From contig NC_049993.1 in NCBI RefSeq assembly GCF_000003815.2, positions 12,032,098 to 12,096,097 of the forward strand: DNA of 64,000 bases. Direction: 5' to 3'. Below, one piece after another: positions 10,148 to 21,500 of this stretch. The notes under the pieces were generated by a model that was given only the letters and a program-made list of their open reading frames with translations, had not been told where the DNA came from and ran no database searches. How positions within the stretch are numbered: the stretch's first letter is position 1; each line of letters starts with the position of its first letter. Source of the DNA: Branchiostoma floridae (Eukaryota; Chordata; Leptocardii; Amphioxiformes; Branchiostomatidae). The position numbers were made by a program, and so were the translations under genes.

Positions 10148-13100
10148 CTAATGACCTGAGACCCTGATGATCGGAAGCATAACCATATAGTCCCCCTCCC
10201 CCTGTGCGCATGCGCTCCCTACATGATCATGTACAGCCTCAATGCCGGGCCGTATTCTACACACAGGCCGTGTCCGCTCTGGAGTGACGTCAACATTCCT
10301 TCTGTCACTGAGAGAAAAGTTCATATTAGTCCGAGACCAACTTTGATTGTACCCATTTTGATATGTATTAATGCTCTGTACATTCGGTACTGGTTTTATT
10401 TTGTTATTCACAGGTATTGATTGTGATGCTCTGTCTGAGATCAGCATGTATTCTTCGCACGTTCGGATAAGTCTAGCGGTTTCTTCGTCCAGTCCCTGCT
10501 GATAGCTATCGCCGTTACTTTGGTAGGGAGTTACCTTTCCTTTTCTCTCCTTCTTGGGTAGCTGTGGGGGGATTTGGCTGGTCACAGCATCTTGTAAAGA
10601 CGTCTTGGTTGTAAGAAGGCCGTCTGCATGTACGCCTACGCGTGTGCTGTGATCATACGGTTGATCCTGTGAGTCTTGTACTGAAGTAACTTCAATACTG
10701 GGCACTGATAGCTGTCTATCATCAGCTAAGGATAGCATTCTCAGATCGTGTGAAACAGTATGAACTCTTGTGTTATCTGTTGTACGTTGGCTGTAATGCT
10801 TGTCGTAAGCTTGCGAACTGCCTTTCTGTTTCCCTGCAACTCCGCTTGTTCCTGATAGGAGGTGTTCTTCCGAGGCAACCATGGCTACGCTATTCTCTAT
10901 CGGAGAGGATTCCCCTTTTGTGGTAGATTGTGAAAAACAAAATGTCCCAGAAGAGTCCGAAAGAGGCCGCCTTAATCTGGGGGAGCCAAGCTTAGGAGAG
11001 CAGGAACCACCTCTTCTCGGCACTTCAAGAAACCTTGAACCCCTCGACTGATACGTCATTGCATTGTCAAAACCTCCCGACAGGGGGCGTCCCACACTCT
11101 GAAGAGACTCTACACTTGAACCTGACTCGTAAGAGTAGGTGCTGGCCGTGTCGTATCCGTCGCTAGCAAACTGCCTCTGTAGTTTTAGGTCCTCTATTTC
11201 TTCGTAAACGTGAAGAAACTGTCGAAGAACATCCACGTCTAGAGATATCAGGTCAATCTGTGAAAACAGAAAAGTAAAATGAATTAGTACTATCTTGACA
11301 TTTCATTATAAGCCCCCTTTACATTATACCACCCAAATGCTCCCACAGTCTCCGTCATGCTTTTAAGGTTCAGATGTTGACCAAGAAAATTGACGAAATC
11401 AACGCGTATAACGTTATTTATAGTTGCAAAACATGGACAGAGTCATCTCTCTTACGTATCCTACTTCTAGTAAAGGGCCAGGCAGTTACAATGCTTCGTA
11501 TTTATATGCTTCCCTACCTAATTCTACTTTTTGACTAATCCTTGCTCTGACAATTGACGAAGACGGGAGTCCTTAGCTTGTCTCCAGTAATTAGGGGTGT
11601 CGTGTTCTCACTTTGACAGGTCATGTGTCAATAACGTTAACATAGGCGTATACTTATAATAACATTGGTGGAAAAGTATACAGATAATCTAAATACAGGT
11701 AGTAGATAGTAGTAACCTGAATTAACGGAGCAGACTGAGCAAAAGACGGTTCCTTGTCGTAGTTTTATTATCCGTAAAAAAATACAAGCAGAAACCAGAT
11801 TTAACGTGCCTAGCTAGACTAAAGATGACTAAACTGTTCTCCTCTATCAGGATTTACTTTTCTGTAAGGTAACAAAGCAGGAACATAATGAGAAGAAAGG
11901 CTGGAATAATTTCAAAACGAAATCCTATTTTTCACGGCGGAATGGCGATTATGCAAAATGGCGGCACAATGGCGGCCCCACGGACCTGTCGTCAAGGGAC
12001 CAGACACCTCTGTATGTCACCTTTGTCAAGCCATAATAAGGTTTCTCACGGCAAATTTACTCTGGAGACAGCTATTTTGTATCGTGTCGTCACCATTGTG
12101 AGCGAAAATAAATATTTAGGAGATTTTGAAGTACATCCTTTCCACACGGCGGATGAAATTTGTCCTACTCCTAGAAAGGAATGGAAATCCTTTTAAAAAT
12201 TACTAATTGACAATTTTTATGTTTTATGTTATACTACATAGCCAGCACATTTTATACCTTTCTGTCTAAATTTACGTTTTTTTTTCCTATGTACAGTTTC
12301 CATGATTTTCTAGCTTGAGAAATATAATATAAGTCTATAGCTAGAGACAGTATTTGGGTGTTGTGGCGCGGATTGTAAACTTTCATATATCATTGTTATC
12401 AAGAACTAGAGGGCCAGATGGCACAGTGGGAAAATCTGCCATCAACATACTGATACAAGCCCGGCATTTAGAGTAGGAAATCCGGGCTTTGGTGAGAAAT
12501 CTCGTTCCCTCAGCTATACCCGTGTAATTACAAATCACGTCGGATAACGTATCTGCTATTCTGCCTGGTTGCCTCAATGATTAGCCGACTGAATGCTTGC
12601 AGAATGTTTCCATTATGAATCATTGAGTGCCCCTTGTTTCCATGGACCGATCACTCTATAATTGTAGCGCTTTCCATTCATTTTCCTTCAAGTTCCTTTT
12701 CTTGTCAATTGCATAAAGAAATTTAATTTGCCACTGCTATCTAAATGGTGGAAATTTCGATCGAAGAGGATATTTTTCTCGTTAATGTCCACAATAAAAT
12801 GGCACTCATACAATATTGTCAGATTCGTTGTTCCAGAGGAATGCGGTTTTGTCTTTTCAAGACCTATTCCACTTGGCGACGACAGATCGCCAAAAGAATT
12901 CCATAGACAAAAAGCGAATGTCTTAACCATTTTTGTCTTGTCAGTCATAGTTTAACATAGTTTAACATTTTGCATGATATTTCAAATGTGTCTCAGCAAT
13001 ATTACACGTGATCGTCGTCTGGTGGAATGGGAGCTTTTGAACACGCCTGAGGCCCCCGCATATGTATTTGCTTGTCACAAGAAAGAGATTACCGAAAATC

Positions 13101-16048
13101 TTGTAAGGTTCTAAATCTCTTAGTACCATCTCAAATCGAATGGTGTTGTGAATTTTTGGATAGATCTATAATATTGCTGCCGCTGTCTTTAGATAAAGGT
13201 AACATTATTATTTGCTATTTTTCTCAACCACTAGTCTGTGTCGACCCTGACCTTATGTCTTACCAGTCTTGTCCGTCAGCAGATACAATTGTAAATACGC
13301 ATTGTGTGTAACCAAGGAGGTTGAAAGATAAAGCTCCAATTTGTATTCTTTCAAAAGCCACGTTTTGTAATTTAGAGCTGTCGTGTGTTGCAATTTCACC
13401 CAACCCTCGGGCACTGCCGTGATGGCGTTGGGTGGTATGGAATGATTTGGGAGTGGGCGATGTGAGTGGGTGGTGCAATTATCATAGAAAATATGACTTG
13501 ACGTTAGAATAAAAAGCCCCCCCTCCCTAAAAAAACACCTACAAGGTAGCATTATGTTTCATGTCTGAAGTAGCAATTTTAAACATATCATTTCTGTCAG
13601 TCTTTTCACGGATGTGTTCATATTTCGTATAAACAATCCCCTGCAGCTGCGAAACGGTCACTGAACTCAAGTCGGGTAGCTACGTAAGCCCAATAACGTC
13701 CTTGGTTAGCCTGAATATGATTACATGTTACCGTTTGCCTAGTCATAAAACTCATTATTACTACATCACTTTTATTGTTCCCATGGGTTGTAAAAACCTT
13801 GCATTTGCTGTGTACAATGGTTTCTTTTTCTACATGCTGCAGTATAAACTCAACCCGCCCCTTCCATACACCAAACGGACTGTACCACCTAGAGAATGTC
13901 GGCACTCTTTCAACAAAATGTTTCTCAACAAGCAAACGTGTTTGCCGACATCGACGTGTTTGGAACCTCCTGTGTTGCGACATGAACCGTTTCATCAGGG
14001 CACAACAAGCCGTGCTGACCTTCCATCACTACGAGGTCACGCCTTGTATTCATCTCCTAATAGTTTGAGACCCTTTGTGTGTGGACAGCGAGCTAGGGTT
14101 CTTCAAGAAAATTACACCCCGGCCGCGGGAGGTCTTCTTACCGAACTGCTGATCGCATAGTTCTCCTTGTAGTGGCCGGTTGCCCCCAAATTTAGACGTA
14201 CAGCACAAAAAGGTCGACACATTCCACAAAAATGTGAAGGAAAAATGGAAGACAGATTGGTTTATGTTTTGAAAACACCTATTCACTTGTGTCTTGCAGA
14301 CCATAAGCAAGATATATCCTCGATTTAAATACTTCTTTAAATATTTCAAAGTATACACGGAAAAAGAGTTCAAAAGAGTACGAGATTTTTTATTGAGATT
14401 CGTTAGGAAAGACATACTTGATCACAGTTTGGCATTTTTTAAATGACCCACTTTCGTGTCTGAATTGTATCTGGTACTTGAATAAAGACTTTTATTGTTC
14501 ATTGTTCCTGCTTGTTCAGCATTTCCTCATTGATATGCTCGCGTTTTCCCCTCGCAACAGAAGAAATATAAAGCGAGGTATGCCCCACCACGAAGCAGGG
14601 AATCTAAGGGACAGACTCTACCCGCCATATCGTAGTATCAGAGGGAACATTTCTGATACCCTACTTACTGAGAACATGGCGCCGCTTGGCTGGTCCTACC
14701 GTCCCATAGCGGGATTTAAACATTTATATTCGGAACGTTTAATAACGATAACGTTATGAATTCCCGGTAGGCTTACAAACGACTTTTCCTGTAATGTTCC
14801 ATCAAGGACGCGGCTGCGTAAAAAATGAAATAGAACATCAACACTATGGAAAGTTGACTTGTTTGTTTGACTTGCTTCTTCTAAGAAGGTTACAGAAAGA
14901 CCCTTGTTCCTTCCAAATTCCCTAATAAATTGTGATAATTGGCTATTAAAAAATAGAAAGTTGTTCTGTGTTCCAACGTTGATTTTAAAAGAAAAGCGAC
15001 AAGCCATAAACTTCATATCATGTCCAGTGTAGCCACAGTGTTCAGCTATGTTTGATGTTACATTCCTAAACGATTCACCCGGGCCCAGGTTTTACGTCGT
15101 AGCTGTCATGTTACCGATTCCACGACATAAATACCGACAGGAACATCTGCTAGAGAATGTCGTCTCACATACTCTGTGTCTTTCCGTTTCTTAATTCCCC
15201 TCCAGCGATAGCACACACACTCCTCGCAAGACGTCCTATATATAAGTCTCGATAAGAGGGAAGTATGTTAGACATCCACTTTCGTTTACTTGCTAATCAG
15301 AGTTGTTGGGGTTGGGTTGAAGGGCCGGTTTTGTGTTGGACACGCACTTTTGAATGCTACACAGTTTGTGTTGGTCTGGACTAAAGCAATTATTTGTATT
15401 CTTAGAGTTTTATATGTTCAGGGAAAAAACTGGACATGCGTTTTTGGTTTCATGTCATTGACCTTAAAACCGGCGGAAAGTTTGGACGCTTAAAATACCA
15501 TTATTCCTGGGTCCTTATAATGACATAAAAGATTTTAAAGCTGACGTCCCATGGCCCGGCCGGGCTGTTTGCGGAAACAGAAAATAGAAATGTATATACG
15601 TACAAATATGACCGTTACACAAATAATGCTCACGACTATTTTCTTTACGTCTTTTCTAGTTTGGTGCTTTTCTTTCCCGAAAGCTGCCCGGCCGGGCCCC
15701 AGTTTGGAAATGTGACGTAGGCCTAATATAGGAGTATTAGGAGGCTGTATTAAGCAATGTTTTTGTGAATAGATTCCCTACCATATTTGCCCGTAGCTCA
15801 GCTATCAAATGGTCCAGCCTCGTGCCGTCTTGCGGACAGGGGTCCCCCGCGGAAGGCGTGTCGGTCCCGTCGGCGGTCCCACGGCCTTGCCTCCGCGCGC
15901 CTTCAGCTGTCGACTTGGCGCGGGAGAACAGCCCCCGACAGGCGTCCCCCAACCCGAACATGTCACTCACGTCTGCCATCTTCCACAGGCATTCACAGAA
16001 GTCCTGACAACATGGCCGCTTGGATGCCTCACCTCTCGTACTAGACAT
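10148..16048 (-). CDS. LURAP1/FAM89-type leucine-rich adaptor (candidate)
   Basis: Two minus-strand exons: 16048 or 15979 down to 15782, and 11257-10148, joined in phase 0 across a 4.5 kb intron (435 aa from MADVSD at 15979; 458 aa from ATG 16048). Across the junction the protein reads LDHLIAELRANM then IDLISLDVDVLRQFL and YEEIEDLK. This pattern resembles the short leucine-rich core of FAM89 and LURAP1 proteins (an ALRKEM-like helix, then a second Leu-rich helix with YExI), adaptors that link MRCK/actin or NF-kB signalling. The long C-terminus is Ser/Thr/Gln-rich and low-complexity, with a PPQLPKKERK proline motif and a GEGDYMVMLP tyrosine near the end. It is longer than vertebrate members. 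The family call is from memory of the motif; exon structure is better supported than function. Confidence 0.55.
11258..15781. other. Intron of the adaptor gene
   Basis: Holds several 100-150 codon open frames on both strands (around 13618-14160) without recognisable domains. The direct-repeat TIR element at 15551-15705 lies near its exon-1 end. No internal exon is needed, because the two flanking exons join in phase within a continuous motif. Confidence 0.5.
15551..15705. mobile_element. Short TIR element with CCCGGCCGGGC ends, copy 2
   Basis: The left end GGCCCGGCCGGGCTGTTTGC and the right end GCTGCCCGGCCGGGCC form an inverted pair about 150 bases apart. The interior matches the copy at 9763-9922, including CGACTATTTTCTTTACGTC. 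Inserted in the intron of the adaptor gene. Confidence 0.65.
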
Positions 16049-16222
16049 GACACCGCCAGAACCGGTCTTGTTCATGATGATCCCATAATAATGTTGACTT
16101 TCTGTCGCCGCGCCGACCCAGTCTTTACAATGCGCCTGATATGAATGACTGTACTCACATCTGCCGTACCATTGCTGGACTACACCACTGCTGTGCATAG
16201 GGGTGTTGACGACTAATACCAT

Positions 16223-18458
16223 ATAAAGAATTTCTTTTTCCTGGCCTACTATCTTAGAAAATTAGCGCTTGCCAAAACGTACATATCATTCGGCAAAGAA
16301 TTACTATGTTTTTTATAAAAAGGAGTCCTGAATAAGTGTGATAAATCTAGTGATATTTTTATATTTTTCCGCCCCTGTGAATTTTTGTATTTTCCCTGAA
16401 CATGTAATTTTCATGGTCGAACGGAATTTGGCTGCCCAGTAATTGTTCTGACTAACTCCTCGAATAACGCACATTGTTAGGCTGGCTTCCCTCGGAGTCT
16501 GATCTCAGTATTTGTATGTTTTGTCATTGTCAGAAAAGGCATTGTGTCCCGGTCCCACAGTAATACAAATGGAGAGGGTCTGGCTGTAATGCAAAATTGA
16601 GTGTGCGTTGGTGGAGGTCTCCGCGCTAAAATAAGTCATTAAATGTACATAAATTGCATACGAATCATAGCCAGTTGAAATTTGAACTCGTATCCATTAT
16701 AGGCAGGTCTTTATGGGATATTATCGTTACATTCCTATATATTTAACAAAACAATTGGAAGAAATCTAGATCTTGATAATATATGTTCATCACAAATCAA
16801 AATGCAATGAGCATACCAAGAAATCTGTTTTAATGTTATATGTATAAGATCGACGAAAATCATAGAATTTCAGCTTTAACTTTTACCAAGGCTTTACGCA
16901 CAGTCAATGTAAACTTTTACCTTGGAGTTTTTATCATTATTGCCTTTACATTATCTTAAAGCCATAAAAGCTGTACAGTTGAAGATAACTCCTCCCATTA
17001 GAAAACTTGTATTCACTATCCACTCCATAGACTATACGGCTGTATGTGACATGCTTGATAGTTTTGTCATTGCCACAGAGGCACTTGTTTCCCGTGTGAT
17101 CTGCAACCAGACCTCACAAGAGGTCATTGTATGGTCACCCCCTGCCCTCCATCCACAAAATCTATCATAATCCATCATAATGATTTCTGGGGACTTAAAT
17201 ACGTCATACGAAATGGTTGCTAGTCCAGTTAGAAGAGATACAGTACAGTACAGTACAGTGTGACAGGCATGTCTATCCACATTCCCTATTTCACACGTCC
17301 CAACAACACAAATACAGGGTGTTTAGTCTACTCAATCCGCGCTTTGTTGTTGGTGTCGACTTCTACTTTGACTCAAACAGAGAAGCAAACAAACCTCAAG
17401 CCCCTCTGAATAGACCACATTTCTTGTATCCAAGGCTCAAGGGCGAGGCAAAGAGGGATATTGGATATAGAGGCATCACTCAAACGTGCAAAAAAACGCG
17501 CAAAAGGATCGAACAAGAACAAGCGAGAGTTGCCGTTCCTTTGAGCTTAGCTTATTTAGCGACGGTCAACTCTAGTTAGCTCGTTTGCTGATGTAGCGTA
17601 CACTGGAGAATTAGAAGCCAATACCATGTACTTGTTTCTCGGCATGTTGCCGTAAGATTACATAGTTCTTTATTGTTGACACAAAAGTCACATGACATTC
17701 CACAGCGACCTCAATTTCACGGCTTGTTTTGTGTTCTGAGCCACGGTCAACGACTCGTTTCCGACCAACCAGAAACAAGAATGACATGGCCTGCTAGCTC
17801 TGTTTTCATTCTGCCCTCTTTAGTTCTTCCTCCTTTTGTCTTTCTTGCCTACTTTCAGGTGTAGTCACTCGTAGAAAGAATGAAAAAAGCTTCCCAACAT
17901 TTCAAAATTGAGTATGATGTACAGCGTTTATTTTTCACTTCGTTAGCTCCATATGGCTACAAATTCATATTCATACGTCATGTTTATTTTTCTACCATTT
18001 TGCTCATCGATGCGTATGTTTACAGTCCTGTCTGGAAATGCTGTGAACTTATGCTGGCATTTTGTTTCTTATCTATATGTTGCTGCGTAATTCTTGTATT
18101 GTCCATGGTGTGATGAAGTAAAATAACTGTATAATGCCAAACGAGAATGGTAACCAATAAATACACCTATTTATCCTATACTAGTATATACACTTATCTT
18201 TCATTAACAAGGTGAGGAAAAACAATATTTTTAAAGGAACCGTTCAAGCGTAGGAGTCTGCTTTATGTTGAATCAACTTAGCTTTTTCATCCGGGTTGTA
18301 CATATTAAATGCATTCATATCAATCATTTCTCTGTTTACTCTATGTCAACATGATGCGAAATAGAACATACAATATTAAGCCTTGATACAAAATCTAATA
18401 TCCACCTCCGTGATTGCACACCTTGAATGCCCTAAAATCTTATAAAGATTATAATACA
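16223..18458. other. Intergenic stretch between adaptor and tyrosinase-related genes
   Basis: No supported gene. It includes the 5' flank of the minus-strand adaptor gene and the 3' flank of the minus-strand tyrosinase-related gene. A short GTACA-type repeat lies at about 17238-17260. The open frames at 16922-17579 show no domain or paired splice sites. Confidence 0.4.
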
Positions 18459-18493
18459 GCAAGGAGCTTTTATGTATGATAAAAGCTCCTTGA
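18459..18493. repeat. Perfect hairpin, CAAGGAGCTTTTA stem
   Basis: CAAGGAGCTTTTA and its mirror complement flank a short spacer, just 3' of the tyrosinase-related stop codon at 18585. A near-identical hairpin lies at 39473-39513, so this is probably a small repeat family. A role as a transcript 3' structure cannot be excluded. Confidence 0.6.
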
Positions 18494-18584
18494 ATACAGT
18501 CAGTCCTTCTCGTTTCTCTGTTTCAATAACGTGTGTGTTGATGCAAGGAAGTTGCCTTGGTTGATGTATTCTTGTTTTTAATAT

Positions 18585-21500
18585 CTACTCCTTGTCCACT
18601 TTACATATCACTTCGTTATCTGTGAATGTTACTGCAGTTTCCACCGTGTAACGTCGGCCCTTGTCGTCTTCCTCCTTAAGGAGTGGTTGGTACACGCCCT
18701 TGCCGTCGGGTCCTCCCCGACGTTTTGCCGACAGCCTCCGAGCAATCCCGAAGGCGACCAGGACGGACACGACACACCCCATGAAGGCTCCGACTCCCAT
18801 CGCGAAGATTTCGAAGCTGGTGAGTTGAGATGAATCTTCTGGCACACCTAAAATAGCAAAAACAGCAGTTGACTTTAATGTATCCAGGAAAAGAAATGAA
18901 GAGAAACGAAGATTAGGCATGGTAAAAAGAAATTCACGAAGGAACGAACAAAGGAAAAGGAAGGAAGAAACGAACGAACGTATAAAGGAACATTAAAGAA
19001 GAAAGAGGAAAGGAAGGAACGAGTGAACAAAGGAAAAGGAAGGAAGAGGAAAGGAAAGAGGTGTGAAGTAAAGAAGGACGTAAGAGGGAAGGAATGAACG
19101 AAGGAAGGAAAAAAGAAGGAAGAGGGAAGGAACGAAGGTAGGAAGGAAAGAAAAAGGAAAGGGGAAGAAAAGAAGTTAGGAAGGAAGGAAGGAATGAGAG
19201 AAAGGAACGAACGAACGATCAAAGAAAAATGAAGGAAGAGGGAAGGGTAGGAGGAAGGAATGAAGGAAAAATGGAAGGAATGAGAGAATGAAGCAAGGAA
19301 GCAATCAAACTTACTTTCAGGCAGTGCGTCAAAAGCGTAACCGATGTCTTGTGAGAACTGGAAGACGTCAGCGTTGCGCACCACGGGGAAGAACGGAACC
19401 ATGGTGTTGTTCAGGTTGTGACCGATAGGGGCGCCCTCCTCCGGATAGTTGACCAATGACGACGTGTTTTGCAGAAGAAGCCATGCATCAAAGATGGCGT
19501 CACTGGAACAGAATCATTTACTAGTATCATTTTTCTTAAATCAAATCACGGCATAGTTTATCGCAAAGTATAGCTTTAACCACTGGTATTCCACCTACAG
19601 TTGATTAGTGATCTTAGGTTTAAGCCAATACATTGATATAATGATTCGAATCTCATTTCAGATTTTAAACATGAATTGTACCTGTAAGAATGCAGTAGGG
19701 CGAAGATGGGGTCGTTAGCTGACGCATGCGTGATGGAGGCCGTGCCGTTGAGAAACAGGTGCGCCAGGTTGTGCAGACTGCGGATGCTCGGGTCGTACTC
19801 TCCGTCGGGATGGTCGAACCCTTCCAAGGTGTTCCGGAAACTCCGCTCGGCAGTTTCCGTCCAGTTCGCGTTGTCGTACAGAGGGAGGTCGAGACAGCGT
19901 CCTGAACAGCCAAAGAAGGTAATTCCTGAATAATATGTATCCCATATGCAAGGGTGTGCGATATATGACGACATTTGAACAAGCGAAAGTCGTTGTTAAC
20001 TCCAAGAACAGTGTGGTCGGAGTGACTCTTGTTTGGTATCTCCAGCTTGTAATCCCCTTTCTGGCCCTCCAATATACAGAAGGCTACAAGCAAAAGACAC
20101 CCTATAAGATTTACAACGGATATCAACAGTCATAACAACAAGCGTAAAGCATGGAGCCAAACACTGCATCTGCTTGGAGAATGGATTCCTCAAGTGAACT
20201 ATGATGGGACCCTACATCTGTTTGGAGATTAGACCTACCGACATCTCTTCCCCTGGGGAGGACCCTGACGGCCGGACGGTCCACGTTCCCGCCGGGGTTC
20301 CGGAAGATCGGCCCCTCGTCCGTCCCGTTACACAGCGTCACCAGCCGGTTGTAGTCGTCCAGACTCATACAGACGGACTGCCAGCGGGAGAAGGGCGAGC
20401 CGGGACTCAGGGCGGTCGGGTTCAGGGGGTGGCGGGCTCCCATCATGTCGTCTGTGCACACGTCGCACTCCGAACCTAGGAAGCAAACCCAAAATTGTCG
20501 TTAGATGGTCTCCTCAGTACAGTGGTCAAACGTAAGGCTAATCTCTGATCCTTGTAGTTTTCTGTCTAACTAAACGATTGCTTGGGAGACTTTCAGAAAG
20601 GTAATAACTAATACTAGAGTTCAACGAACCCATCTCTTCGCCAAATAATCATGCCTTTATTCAAGACTTTAAGGTCTTATTCATGTATTACTAAATCATG
20701 CCTTTATTTAAGACTTTAAGGTCTTATTCATGTATTGCTACGGCCGCGTGGCGCGTTGGTACACCCGATCCCTCGATCTCGGAAGTTAAGCAACGCGACG
20801 GTCCGGACAGTGCTTGGATGGGAGACCAACCAAGGACGTCCGGATTGCTGTAGCCTCACGAAGCTTTCCACGAAATCGTCTTCCGGGAGGGACGTAAAAC
20901 GGGGGTCCCGTGCTCGAGGAGGTGCCTCGACCACGTTAATCAGCCTCATTACTCATAATGGGTACCTACTGGCTGGCAAAATACACCTGGTGATTATTAC
21001 TAAATAGTACCTACCCCCAAACCCCACAAATGCTACCAAAACAAGACCTGATTGTACAAGATGACCTGATAGCACCCCTGGTCAATCAGAATTTCAAGCT
21101 TTTCAGTGTCCAGCTCACGGCTTGTCAGTGTTTCCTCCAGCAAAAACATCTGTCAAACAGATGTGTCCATAGATATAGGTCAAGTGAGATACATGTATAT
21201 ACAAAACAGTTTATTTCTGTTAATTGGCCACTGATTACAATTAAATGCATCTTTCCATTTAGATTATTATTTTAAGTACTCATTCTATCTACATACCAAA
21301 AAATCCTGATGATCCGTCAACACGTTCTCGAGTTATTCTCGTTCAAAGTTTGAAAGGAAATCGGTGCCTGCAGTTCCCAAAAAGCCGCTAGGGGGTCCAA
21401 ACTCACAGCACTTACTCTCTGCCCCAAGGGCTATCTACCACTCAAAAATCATGACCACAGCATATCCAAAACACGAAGTGTCAAAAATAAAAGTTTTGCT

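Noticed and set aside
12410-12520. Possible tRNA or tRNA-derived SINE (GGGCCAGATGGCACAGTGGG)
   Set aside because: It resembles a box A phrase, but no box B with matching stem-loops could be found at the right distance.
13618-14160. Overlapping 125- and 152-codon frames on opposite strands
   Set aside because: They lie inside the adaptor gene's intron and have no recognisable domain, signal or splice partner. They could be remnants of a retroelement, but I see no reverse-transcriptase motif.
18875-19456. 193-codon Ser/Phe-rich minus-strand frame
   Set aside because: It is translation of the polypurine tract in intron 6 joined to real exon 6 codons, not a separate gene.
20737-20856. Functional 5S rRNA gene
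   Set aside because: The ends and boxes A/C are recognisable, but the 5' third and the loop before box C depart from the usual sequence and a SINE-like tail follows.
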